A DNA stretch of 64,000 nucleotides from Thauera sp. JM12B12. Its GTDB lineage: Bacteria; Pseudomonadota; Gammaproteobacteria; Burkholderiales; Rhodocyclaceae. How positions within the stretch are numbered: position 1 is the first letter of the stretch; every line of letters starts with the position of its first letter. The translations under genes were made by a program, and so were the position numbers. Of this stretch, positions 6,809 through 15,400 are shown one piece after another. The stretch is taken from NCBI RefSeq assembly GCF_039614725.1, contig NZ_CP154859.1, positions 3,348,001 to 3,412,000 on the forward strand, read 5' to 3'. The notes beneath the pieces are model-generated. The model was not told where the DNA came from. It searched no databases and worked only from the letters and a program-made list of their open reading frames with translations.

Positions 6809-8061
6809 GCCTCGCCGCCGCGACTGGCCATGCCCGCGTCCGCCCCGACACCGCGCGCGAACCGGGCCAGGAAGCCGGCGAGCGCCTCCACGGCCGCATC
6901 GGCAAGGCCGTTGTACAGGCTGAGGCGGACGCCGCCGCGCTCCGGATGGCCGCACAGGTCGCGCAGTCCGGCGGCGTCCGCAGCGGCCAGGAAGCGCCCG
7001 GTGGCGCGGCCATCGGGCAGCTGGAAGCACGGATTGACCCGCGAGCGCCAACCTGCAGGCACCATCGAGCGGTAGAGCCCGGCCGCCTCGCCCGCGGCCA
7101 TCGCGGCCGCGATCAGCGCATGACGGCGCTGCAGCCGGACAGCCATCGCCGCCACCCCGCCCGCGGCCTCGATCCAGTGCAGCATGCGGTGAGCGACGAA
7201 GACCGGGAGCACCGGCGGCGTGCACAGGCGCGAATCGGCCGCGGCCTGGGCAGCGTAGTCCATCACGCGCGGGACGTCGGTGCGCGCGCGATCGAGGAGC
7301 GCGCGGCGGATCACCACCAGGGTGAGTCCGGGCGTGCCGATCGTCTTCTGCGTGCCGGCATAGGCCAGGCTCAGGCGCTGCCAGTCGAGCGTACGGGTAA
7401 GGAACTCGGAGCTCAGGTCGGCCACCAGCGGCGCCCGCGTCAGCGGCAGCTGCGGAAACTGCAGGCCGTCGGCCGTTTCGTTCGGCGTCACATGCACGTA
7501 GGCGAATGCCTGCGCCGGGTCCCCATCCAGCACGGGCAGGTTCAGGGCGGCGAGCTCGCGAACGTCCACCGGCCCGAAGCGCTGCGCCTCCGCGATCGCC
7601 CGTCGCGACCAGTATCCGCTGTCGATGTAGAGCGCGGCCGCAGGCGTCGCCGTGCCCCGCGCACGGGCGCCACCGCATGCGTCCGCGCCGATCGCCCGCT
7701 TCGCCCGGGCACCCGCCCCTGCGCCCCCCTCGCGCCCGAGCAGATTCATCGGCACTGCGGCGAACTGTGCGCTCGCGCCGCCGGGCAGGAACAGCACGGC
7801 GAACGCGTCCGGGATCGCCAGCAGACGGCGCAGGCAGGCCTCGGTCTCCGCCTGCAGCGTGCGGTAGGCGGGCGTGGTGAAGGGCAGGCTCAGGATCGAG
7901 CCCGGCCCGGGCCGGCAGGCGTCGGCGACCTCATGCGCGACCGCGGCCGGCAACGGCCCCGCTGCGGCCGAGAAGCTGAATCCCCGCTGCGCGCGCCAGA
8001 CCGCGAAGCTCGCGGACGCAGCAGCGTTCGCCTCAGGAGAACAGTGCGATCCCATGCGCAC
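6805..8061 (-). CDS. SerC-like PLP-dependent aminotransferase
   Basis: 418 residues, fold type I, resembling phosphoserine aminotransferase. Matching motifs are FSFSAAAGPLP (SerC: yNFsAGPa.LP), LFLPGGASAQFAAVPMNLL, YVHVTPNETADGLQF and the PLP-lysine motif YAGTQKTIG with K239. A Gly/Ala/Arg-rich stretch at about 109-145 replaces a short loop in SerC and makes the protein longer than the usual 360 residues. The start is uncertain: ATG at 8061 or 8055 lies inside the upstream gene and no later ATG precedes the first motif. The genomic setting with PQQ genes is not that of serine biosynthesis. Confidence 0.65.
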   Translation of the reverse strand: MRMGSHCSPEANAAASASFAVWRAQRGFSFSAAAGPLPAAVAHEVADACRPGPGSILSLPFTTPAYRTLQAETEACLRRLLAIPDAFAVLFLPGGASAQFAAVPMNLLGREGGAGAGARAKRAIGADACGGARARGTATPAAALYIDSGYWSRRAIAEAQRFGPVDVRELAALNLPVLDGDPAQAFAYVHVTPNETADGLQFPQLPLTRAPLVADLSSEFLTRTLDWQRLSLAYAGTQKTIGTPGLTLVVIRRALLDRARTDVPRVMDYAAQAAADSRLCTPPVLPVFVAHRMLHWIEAAGGVAAMAVRLQRRHALIAAAMAAGEAAGLYRSMVPAGWRSRVNPCFQLPDGRATGRFLAAADAAGLRDLCGHPERGGVRLSLYNGLADAAVEALAGFLARFARGVGADAGMASRGGEA

Positions 8062-8536
8062 CCGCCGCCATGAAGAACAGCACCGGGATCGACAGCATGG
8101 TATTCACCCGCGCCGACAGGAAGGTGATGCGCGCGCAGCGCAGGCGCTCGTCCACCGGCGCGGCGACGAAGCCGAGCACGCGCTTCTGGTGCGGCCACAG
8201 CACGAACCACAGGTTGCATACCATGATCACCGCCAGCCAGATGCCCAGCCCGAGCGGCGCGAGACTGCCCTGCAGGCTGAGCGCCTCGGCGAGCCAGCCG
8301 CGCTGCCACAGGATCGCCACGCCGCTACCGAGCACCAGCAGCGAGGCATGGCGGAAGGTGCCGTGCTCGCGCTGCATGAGCGCGCGCTGGCGCGGGCTGT
8401 CGGGGTCGGACAGGTCGGCTGCGCTCAGGGGCGCGTAGCGCGCGCGGGTGACCGCGGTGGCGTAGTTGTGCCCCACCCACACCAGCGCGCCGACGACATG
8501 CAGCCAGCGCGCCGCCACTTCGAACAGGGTCTCCAT
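8033..8536 (-). CDS. PuuD-like (urate oxidase N-terminal family) membrane protein
   Basis: 167 residues with about four membrane segments. The segments RWLHVVGALVWVGHNY, MVCNLWFVLWPHQKRV and SARVNTMLSIPVLFFMAAGAHG match the membrane domain found at the N-terminus of bacterial PuuD-type urate oxidases (usual pattern NvWf.iwPnQk...SR.Nt.lSiP.LFfM). No cytochrome c domain follows, so this is the membrane domain alone. It lies between a small peptide gene downstream of pqqE and the serC-like gene. A redox or haem-linked membrane role next to PQQ genes is a guess. Confidence 0.65.
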   Translation of the reverse strand: METLFEVAARWLHVVGALVWVGHNYATAVTRARYAPLSAADLSDPDSPRQRALMQREHGTFRHASLLVLGSGVAILWQRGWLAEALSLQGSLAPLGLGIWLAVIMVCNLWFVLWPHQKRVLGFVAAPVDERLRCARITFLSARVNTMLSIPVLFFMAAGAHGIALFS

Positions 8537-8547
8537 CGTCGTGCGCC

Positions 8548-8652
8548 CTACATCAGCTGGCGCAGCAAGAGCGCCAGCGCCACGGTGAGGGCAACGCCGA
8601 GCGCCACCGTCACCACCGAGGAGTCGAACACGCGCAGCAGCAGATCAGACAT
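8548..8652 (-). CDS. 34-residue single-span membrane peptide coupled to pqqE
   Basis: ATG at 8652 lies inside the last codons of pqqE, and its reading frame starts before the pqqE stop (8 bp shared), suggesting translational coupling. The product begins MSDLLLRVFDSS, has a hydrophobic stretch of about 18 residues (VVTVALGVALTVALALLL) and ends RQLM. Only 11 bp separate its stop from the next start. Such short membrane peptides often accompany respiratory membrane enzymes, but no family is recognised. Support is position, spacing and hydrophobicity only. Confidence 0.5.
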   Translation of the reverse strand: MSDLLLRVFDSSVVTVALGVALTVALALLLRQLM

Positions 8653-9871
8653 GATCGACCTCCACCACGGCGAGGGCCGCGTCACTGCCCGCGGCGGCAC
8701 CGCCGGCGCAGCCACCCGTCGCGCAACCGCCATTGGCGCCGAGCAGGCGCGCGTTGCGATCGTTGCGCAGCACCAGCGGCTGGGCCCTGCGCCCGGGGGC
8801 ATGCGCCCTGGCGATCGCCGCGGTGATCAGGTGGTGATGCGGCGAGCGCGCGCAGGCGGGGTCGGTGTTCGACGCGTCGCCGGTGAGCAGGAAGGCCTGG
8901 CAGCGGCAGCCGCCGAAGTCCTTCTCCTTCTCGTCGCAGCTGCGGCAGGTGGGGCTCATCCATTCGTCGCCGCGGAATTTCCGGAAGGTCGGCGACTCGT
9001 TCCACAGCCAGGCCAGGCTCTTGTCGCGGATGCTGGGGAAGTCCAGACCCTCGATGATGCGCGCCTCCTGGCAGGGCATGGCGACACCGTCGGGGGCGAT
9101 GGTGAGGTGGATCGCGCCCCAGCCGTTCATGCAGGCCTTGGGCCGGCCCTCGTAGTAGTCGGGGATCACGAAGTAGATCGTCATGCGCTGGCCGAGGCGC
9201 TCGCGCGCCGCCTGCACCGCGCGCTCGGCCGTCTGCAGCTGCTCGAGCGAGGGCAGCAGTTCGTCGCGATTGACCATCGCCCAGTTGTAGTACTGGATGT
9301 TGGCGAACTCGAGGTAATCGACGCCGATGTCCTCGGCCAGCGCGAGGATCTCCTCGACCTGGCCGATGTTGTGGCGGAACACCGGCACGTTGAGCACCAT
9401 CGGGAAACCGTGGGCCTTGATCATGTGCGCGACCTTGAGCTTGAGCTCGTGGGCGCGCGCGCCGACCAGGGCGTCGGTGAGCGCACGCTCGCTCGACTGC
9501 AGCGAGAGCTGGATCTGCTTGAGTCCGGCGGCCTTGAGGGCGAGCAGCCTTTCCTCGCTCAGGCCGACGCCCGAGGTGATGAGATTGGTGTAGTAGCCGA
9601 GCGCGCTCGCCTCGGCGACGAGTTCCTCGAGGTCCTCGCGCAGCAGCGGCTCGCCGCCGGTGAAGCCGAGTTGCAGCGCGCCGAGCTCGCGGCCCTCGCG
9701 CAGCACGCGCTTCCACTCGGCGGTGCTCAGTTCGGCCTGGGCGTCGCGGGTGTAATCGACCGGGTTGCTGCACCACGGGCACTTCAGCGGGCAGCGGTAG
9801 GTGAGCTCGAGCACCAGCCACAAGGGCTTGCCCTGCCCGTCAAGCCTGACGACGGATCCATCCTTTGGCAC
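8645..9871 (-). CDS. pqqE: PQQ biosynthesis radical SAM protein PqqE
   Basis: 408 residues. The radical-SAM cluster motif C27-x3-C31-x2-C34 is seen in TYRCPLKCPWCSNP, followed by FTGGEPLLREDL. The C-terminal SPASM-type cysteines lie in CMNGWG, AMPCQEA and CRSCDEKEKDFGGCRCQA. PqqE joins the Glu and Tyr side chains of PqqA in the first step of PQQ formation, together with PqqD. The last 60 residues (after SPHHHL) form an Ala/Gly-rich tail with two CxGG-like cysteines (GGCATGGCAGG). Its start lies within the end of pqqD (32-bp overlap). Confidence 0.95.
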   Translation of the reverse strand: MPKDGSVVRLDGQGKPLWLVLELTYRCPLKCPWCSNPVDYTRDAQAELSTAEWKRVLREGRELGALQLGFTGGEPLLREDLEELVAEASALGYYTNLITSGVGLSEERLLALKAAGLKQIQLSLQSSERALTDALVGARAHELKLKVAHMIKAHGFPMVLNVPVFRHNIGQVEEILALAEDIGVDYLEFANIQYYNWAMVNRDELLPSLEQLQTAERAVQAARERLGQRMTIYFVIPDYYEGRPKACMNGWGAIHLTIAPDGVAMPCQEARIIEGLDFPSIRDKSLAWLWNESPTFRKFRGDEWMSPTCRSCDEKEKDFGGCRCQAFLLTGDASNTDPACARSPHHHLITAAIARAHAPGRRAQPLVLRNDRNARLLGANGGCATGGCAGGAAAGSDAALAVVEVDHV

Positions 9872-10139
9872 GGAACACCTCCAGGAATTTGTAGACGCCT
9901 TCGGCCACGCGCGCGTCGTCGCCCGGGTAGCGCAGTTGCAGCTCGGCGACGAGTTCGGCGACGGTGCGTTGGCCGTCGCAGCGCTCGATGATGTCGCCGG
10001 CGGTCTGGTTGAGCTTGACGATGCCTTCCGGGTAGAGGAGGACGTGCGAATCCTGCGTCGGCTCCCAGCGGAAGAGGTACATCGGGTTGAGCGCGTAGCG
10101 CTCGCCCGCGGCGGGCGGGCTGAGGGCGGTGTCGTTCAT
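9840..10139 (-). CDS. pqqD: PQQ biosynthesis chaperone PqqD
   Basis: 99 residues from ATG at 10139. The segments NPMYLFRWEPTQDSHVLLYPEGIVKLNQTAGDIIERCDG and VYKFLEVFRAKGWIR match the PqqD winged-helix fold that presents PqqA to PqqE. A much longer in-frame reading from 10346 is antisense-like arginine-rich sequence and also covers pqqA, so it was rejected. The start has only a weak ribosome-binding site (CCGGATG). It overlaps pqqE by 32 bp. Confidence 0.93.
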   Translation of the reverse strand: MNDTALSPPAAGERYALNPMYLFRWEPTQDSHVLLYPEGIVKLNQTAGDIIERCDGQRTVAELVAELQLRYPGDDARVAEGVYKFLEVFRAKGWIRRQA

Positions 10140-10238
10140 GCGTGCATCCGGTGCGGGGGCGGGCAGGTCGAGCGCGGCGCGGCGGCGTCTGCGCGTGATG
10201 AGCCCGGTGGCGGAAGCCGATGCGCGGGGCGAGACCGC

Positions 10239-10268
10239 GGCCCGCAGCCGTCCGTGGACGGCCGGGCC
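10239..10268 (-). terminator. Hairpin between pqqA and pqqD (partial terminator or RNA stabiliser)
   Basis: GGCCCG/CGGGCC outer arms and CCGTCC/GGACGG inner arms form a 30-nt hairpin starting 8 nt after the pqqA stop. No U-tract follows, so attenuation or 3'-end protection of the pqqA message is more likely than full termination. This would give more PqqA peptide than enzyme, as is usual for pqq operons. Confidence 0.5.
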
Positions 10269-10276
10269 GCGCGCGC

Positions 10277-10351
10277 TCAGCGCACGTAGACGTAGGCGGT
10301 GACTTCGAAGCCGAGCCGGATGTCGCAGTACGCGGGGTCGGTCCATTGCAT
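10277..10351 (-). CDS. pqqA: PQQ precursor peptide PqqA
   Basis: 24 residues. It starts MQWTDPAY and ends FEVTAYVYVR, with the conserved E16-x3-Y20 pair (EVTAY) that is cross-linked to become PQQ. The start is preceded by AGGAG. The Trp near the N-terminus and the two tyrosines near the end fit the family (usually 22-24 residues). pqqB and pqqC, normally next, are not found between here and pqqD or upstream. Confidence 0.93.
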   Translation of the reverse strand: MQWTDPAYCDIRLGFEVTAYVYVR

Positions 10352-10530
10352 GATGTGTCTCCTCGTGAATGATGGTGGGCGAACCGGCGCGGCGGCCGGC
10401 TCACCCACATCATCCCCGCGGCGGCAGCGCCCGGGATCCGCGTAATCGGGGGCGTGCCATGAGGGCGATCACGAGCGCGCGCTGGCGAAAATCATGATTC
10501 TGTCGCCGCGCGCAATCGCGTTGACCTGGG

Positions 10531-11379
10531 TCAACGCGCGCCCGGCCGAAGCTGGCGGATCTCCTCGACCAGGCCCGCGTTGCCGGCGTCGGCCGGCCCC
10601 TGCCAGCCGTCGAAATGCAGGAGCTCGGGCAGCGGCATGCGCTTCAGCCAGCCTGCCGCCTCGAGCTCCGGCTGGGCATGGAAGTCGCGGACGTAGCCGA
10701 TGCACAGGTAGGCGATCGGGATGATCTCCCCCGGGATGCCGAGCGCCTCGCGCAAGGCCTGCGGGTGCAGGATGCTGACCCAGCCGACACCGAGGTTCTC
10801 GGCGCGCGCCGCCAGCCACAGGTTCTGCACCGCACACACTGCGCTGTAGACGTCCATCGCGCCGATGTGCGTGCGCCCGATCACCACCGGGCCATGGCGG
10901 CTGCGGTCGCAGGTGATGCAGAGGTTGACCGGCGACTCGAGGATGCCCTCGAGCTTGAGGTTGCGGTAGGTGGCGCGCTTGGCCTCGTCGAACATCTGCT
11001 CGGCCTCGGCGTGGGCGGCGAGGAAGTCGGCGTGGATCTTCTGCCGCACCGCGCGCGAGCGCACGACGATGAAGTCCCAGGGCTGCATGAAGCCGACCGA
11101 AGGCGCATGGTGGGCGGCGGTGAGCACGCGCGCGAGCACCTCGTCCGGGATGGCATCGGGCAGGAACTCGCCGCGCACGTCGCGGCGGGTGTGGATGGCA
11201 CGGTAGACGGCGTCGCGCTCGGCGGTGCTGAAACGCGGGTCGGTCTGGAAGCGCGGTTGCGCGTTCGCGGCAAGGCCAGCGGACGCCCCGGATGAATGAG
11301 GCGCGGCCGCGTCCGGGCCGGCGTCGGCGTGCGCGTGGGCGCGCGAGGGCGCGGCCTGCGCCTGCGTCGGGCTGCTCAT
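10531..11379 (-). CDS. bluB: 5,6-dimethylbenzimidazole synthase BluB
   Basis: 282 residues, nitroreductase-fold FMN enzyme. The family motifs are IHTRRDVRGEFLPDAIPDEVLARVL, HAPSVGFMQPWDFIVV, NLKLEGILESPVNLCITCD, YSAVCAVQNLWLAARAENLGVGWVS and IPIAYLCIGYV. BluB cuts up reduced FMN with O2 to make the lower ligand of vitamin B12. The first 45 residues are an Ala/Pro/His-rich extension not typical of the family, so a later start is possible. The cobalamin riboswitch directly upstream supports the call and predicts repression by B12. Confidence 0.92.
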   Translation of the reverse strand: MSSPTQAQAAPSRAHAHADAGPDAAAPHSSGASAGLAANAQPRFQTDPRFSTAERDAVYRAIHTRRDVRGEFLPDAIPDEVLARVLTAAHHAPSVGFMQPWDFIVVRSRAVRQKIHADFLAAHAEAEQMFDEAKRATYRNLKLEGILESPVNLCITCDRSRHGPVVIGRTHIGAMDVYSAVCAVQNLWLAARAENLGVGWVSILHPQALREALGIPGEIIPIAYLCIGYVRDFHAQPELEAAGWLKRMPLPELLHFDGWQGPADAGNAGLVEEIRQLRPGAR

Positions 11380-11431
11380 GAAGTATTCCCCTTGGCTACG
11401 AGCAGTGGGCAGCCGCCGACCAGACGGCTGC

Positions 11432-11622
11432 GGACAAGGCTTCGAGGCCGGTCTTCCGGCTGCGGATCATCTCGTCCGGACGCCTTCCCGGTCCTCGCGG
11501 ACCAGTGGCTGGGCGAACCTCGCCCGGACAATCCCCTTCACGGCGCTGGGCGCGCGGCGGACTGGCACCGCCTTCCCGATTCTCCCGCGCCAGGCGCGGG
11601 CACCCCGAAGCAAACGAGCGCG
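11432..11622 (-). promoter_or_regulatory. Cobalamin riboswitch upstream of bluB
   Basis: On the minus strand, in order: CGGGGTGCCC near the 5' end, GGGAAGGCGGTGCCAGTCCGCC (11557-11577), the conserved AGCCACTG box (11503-11510), GGGAAGGCG (11482-11490) and GCCGGAAGACC (11450-11460). This order and these conserved strings define the B12-sensing aptamer. The element ends about 50 bp before the bluB start, leaving room for an expression platform. Exact ends are approximate. Confidence 0.88.
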
Positions 11623-11639
11623 AATCTTAGCAAGATCAA

Positions 11640-11666
11640 GATCAATGGGGTCAGACCCCATTGATC
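11640..11666 (-). terminator. Perfect 27-bp palindrome just after rlmB
   Basis: Arms GATCAATGGGGTC and GACCCCATTGATC are perfect complements around one base, starting one base after the rlmB stop. TTGATCTTG follows on the minus strand, which is only mildly U-rich. It could terminate rlmB transcription before the riboswitch promoter region, or be a mobile short repeat with a GGGGTC/GACCCC core. Confidence 0.5.
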
Positions 11667-11667
11667 G

Positions 11668-12420
11668 TCAGCCGCGCTGGCGGCGGGCTTCGAAGAGGCA
11701 GATGCCGCTGGCGACCGAGACGTTCAGGCTCTCGACGCTGCCGTGCATCGGGATGCGGGCGAGCTCGTCGCAGGTCTCACGGGTGAGGCGACGCAAGCCG
11801 TCGCCTTCGGCGCCGAGCACCCAGGCCACCGGCACCTTCTGGTCGATGTCGTAGAGGGACTTGTCGGCCTCGCCGGCAGCGCCGACCACCCACACGCCGG
11901 CCTCCTGCATCTCGCGCAGCGCACGGGCGAGGTTCGTGACGGTGATGTAGGGCACGGTGTCGGCGGCGCCGCTGGCGACCTTGACCGCGGTGGCATTGAG
12001 CCCCACCGCGCGGTCCTTGGGCGCGACCACGGCGTGTGCCCCGGCGGCGTCGGCCACGCGCAGGCAGGCGCCGAGGTTGTGCGGGTCCTGCACGCCGTCG
12101 AGGACGAGGATGAGCGCGTTCTCGTCCAGGCTGTCGAGCACGTCGGCGAGCTTGATGTCGCGCCGGGTGGCGTCGACCTTGGCCACCACGCCCTGGTGAC
12201 GGCGGGTGCCGACTAGGCCATCGAGCTTGTCGCCCTCGGCCTGGCTGATGCGCACGCCGGCGGCCTCGGCCTGGGCGAGGAACTTCTTCACCCGCGCGTC
12301 CTTGCGGTCGGCGGAGAGGAAGACCTCCAGCACCGCATCGGGCGCGTGGCGCAGCTTGGCGGAGACGGCGTGGAAGCCGTAGATCAGCTTGGTGGAGGTA
12401 TTGTCGGGTGTCTTAGCCAC
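11668..12420 (-). CDS. rlmB: 23S rRNA (guanosine-2'-O-)-methyltransferase RlmB
   Basis: 250 residues, SpoU-family SPOUT methyltransferase that modifies G2251 of 23S rRNA with SAM. N-terminal substrate-binding domain (YGFHAVSAKLRHAPDAVLEVFLS); C-terminal knot with LDGVQDPHNLGACLR (motif 1), AWVLGAEGDGLRRLT (motif 2) and ESLNVSVASGICLFEARRQ (motif 3). It overlaps the end of rnr by 8 bp, the common rnr-rlmB pair. Confidence 0.95.
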   Translation of the reverse strand: MAKTPDNTSTKLIYGFHAVSAKLRHAPDAVLEVFLSADRKDARVKKFLAQAEAAGVRISQAEGDKLDGLVGTRRHQGVVAKVDATRRDIKLADVLDSLDENALILVLDGVQDPHNLGACLRVADAAGAHAVVAPKDRAVGLNATAVKVASGAADTVPYITVTNLARALREMQEAGVWVVGAAGEADKSLYDIDQKVPVAWVLGAEGDGLRRLTRETCDELARIPMHGSVESLNVSVASGICLFEARRQRG

Positions 12421-15400
12421 GGTCGGAGCCCTTGGGGGTGGTCTTGCGGCCGGCTCGGCGGGCCGGGGCTGCAGTCGGAGTCGGGGGCGCGGATTCTAGC
12501 GCCTCGGCTGCGGCTGCGGCGACCGGTGCGGCGGCGGCCTTCTTTGCACGCACCTTGCGGGGTTTGGGCTCGGAGGGCTCCGGGCGCGCAGCCGGGGCTA
12601 CCGGAGCGGCAGCCGTTTCGGCTGCTGCCTTCTTTGCGCCTGCCTTGCGCGGTTTCGCCTGAGCGGGCTCCTGCGCCGCGGCGAGCGTCTCGACGACCGG
12701 CGCGACGGCGGCCCTCCTCGCCCGTGACTTGCGGGGCTTCGGTTCGGCCACCTCCGGCACGGCGACGGGCACTTCGACGGCCGGGTTGACGGCCGTCTTT
12801 TTCGCGCGCGCGGCACGCGGCTTGGACGCCGGGGGCGTGGCGGACGCCGTGGCGACGGCCGCAGGCGCCACAATCGGCGCCGGCGCCACCTCGCCGACAG
12901 GTTCCGCCGCGGCCTTCTTCGCACGCTTGCTGCGGCTCTGGGCCGCAACGGGCTCGGGAACGGCAGCGAGGCCGTCCTCGACCGGCGCAGGTGCCGCCTC
13001 GGCGGCCTGGTTCGCGGCGGCTTTCTTCGCACGTTTGCTGCGCGCCTTGGGCTCGGCCGCCGCGGCGACACGGGCCGGGACATCAGCGGCGGGCGCAGTC
13101 GCGAGTTCCGCCACCGGCTCGGCGGCCGACTTCTTCCCACCCTTGCTGCGGGACTTCGCCGTGGCGGGCTCTGCAGCGGGGACCGGCGACTGCACGGTCG
13201 GGGCCTCGATGGGCTGCGCAGGCGCAGCGTCGACCACCGGCTCGGCCGCGCCCTTCTTCGCGCGCGGCTTGCGCGCCTTCTTCCCGGCTTCCGGGAGGGC
13301 GGCCGCAGCCACCGGCTCGGCGGGCTGCGCGGGCGCCTTCGGCGCGACCGGCAGCGGCCCTTCGATCAGGCGGAAGTCGATCTTGTTGGTCGCCATGTCG
13401 ACGCGCACCAGTTGCACCTTCACCCGGTCCGACAGGCGGAACTGCTTGCCGGTGCGCTCGCCCATGAGGGCGTGGCGCGTCTCGTCGTAGTGGAAGTAGT
13501 CGCTGCCGAGGTCGGAGATGTGCAGCAGGCCCTCGATGAAGATGTCGTCGAGCGCGACGAAGAGGCCGAAGGGCACGACCGCCGACACGCTGCCGGTGAA
13601 CTCCTCGCCAACGCGGTCCTGCATGAAGTAGCACTTGAGGAAGGCGACCACTTCGCGGGTGGCCTCGTCGGCGCGGCGCTCGGTCATCGAGCAGTGCAGG
13701 CCGATCTGCTCCCAGTCGCCGGGGCGGTATTGCTCACCGCCGAGCGCGGCCTTGATGCCGCGGTGGATCAGCAGGTCGGGATAGCGCCGGATCGGCGAGG
13801 TGAAGTGGGTGTAGGACTCGTAGGCGAGACCGAAGTGGCCGACGTTGTCCGGGCTGTACATCGCCTGCTTCAACGAGCGCAGCATCACGGTCTGCAGCAG
13901 CTGCGCATCGGGGCGGTCCTTGACCTGCTCGAGCAGCTTTGCGAAGTCGCTCGCACGCGGCTCGTCGCCCCCGCCCAGGCCGAGGCCGAACTCCTTGAGG
14001 AACTCGCGCAGCTTGGCGAGCTTGTCCTCGGAGGGGGAGTCGTGGATGCGATACAGCGCCGGATGCTCGCGGCTGGCGAGGAAGTCGGAGGCGCACACGT
14101 TGGCGGCGAGCATGCACTCCTCGATCAGGCGGTGGGCGTCGTTGCGCACCTCGGGCACGATCTGCGCGATCTTGCCGTTGTCATCGAAGATCATCCGCGT
14201 CTCGGTGGTCTCGAAGTCGATCGCGCCGCGCTTGGCGCGCGCCTTCAGCAGCACGCGGAACAGCGCGTCGAGGTTCTCAAGGTGGGGCAGCAGCGCGCCG
14301 AGTTCGGCGCGCACCGCCGGGTCCTTGTCGTAGAGCGCGGCGGCGACCCTGGTGTAGGTCAGGCGCGCATGCGACCAGATCACCGCGGGGTAGAAGCGGT
14401 AGTTCTTGATTTCGCCGTTGGCCGAGATGGCCATGTCGGCCACCATCGCCAGGCGCTCGACCTGCGGATTGAGCGAACACAGGCCGTTGGAGAGCTTCTC
14501 GGGCAGCATCGGGATGACGCGGCGCGGGAAGTAGACCGAGTTGCCGCGGTCGAAGGCGTCCTTGTCGAGCGCGCTGGCGGCGTCGACGTAGTGCGAGACG
14601 TCGGCGATGGCGACGATCAGGCGGTAGCCCTTGCCCTGCCGCTCGCAGTACACCGCGTCGTCGAAGTCCTTCGCGGTCTCGCCGTCGATGGTGACCAGCG
14701 GCAACTTGGTGAGGTCCTCGCGGCCGGCCCAGTCCTTCTTGCGCACGGTGTCGGGCAGCTTGCGCGTCTGCGCCTTGGCCTCGGACGAAAAGTCGAAGGG
14801 CAGGTCGTGCTTGCGCAGCGCGATTTCGATCTCCATGCCGGGGTCGGCGTAGTTGCCGAGCACCTCGACGATGCGCCCGATCGGCTGGGCGAACTTGGTG
14901 GGCTGCTCGACCAGCTCCACGGTGACGATCTGGCCCGGCTCGGGCTTCTTGCGCCCGCCCGGGGCGACCAGGATGTCCTGCGCCAGGCGGCGGTTCTCGG
15001 GCACGACGATCATCACGCCGTGCTCGTTGATCACGCGCCCTACGACGCGCGAGTTGGCGCGCTCGAGGATCTCGACCAGCTTGCCCTCGGGGCGACCGCG
15101 GCGGTCCTGGCCGGCGATGCGCACGATCACGCGGTCGCCGTGCAGCACCTCGCGCATCTCCTTGGGGCCGAGGAAGATGTCGGGCTCGCCGTCGTCGCGG
15201 CGCACGAAGCCGAAGCCGTCGGGGTGGCCCTCGACGCGGCCCTTGATCAGGTCGGCCTTGGCCGGCAGCAGGTAGGCGTCGCGGCGGTTGCGGACGAGTT
15301 GGCCGTCACGCTCCATCGCGCGCAGGCGGCGGTCGAAGAAGTCGAGCTCGTGCGGCGCGATGTCGAGTGCGGCGGCAAGCTCGGCGAAGGGCATCGGCAC

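Noticed and set aside
10140..10346. N-terminal extension of pqqD in the same frame
   Set aside because: The extension is Arg-rich, runs over pqqA in another frame and does not resemble any PqqD; the family starts at MNDTALSP (10139).
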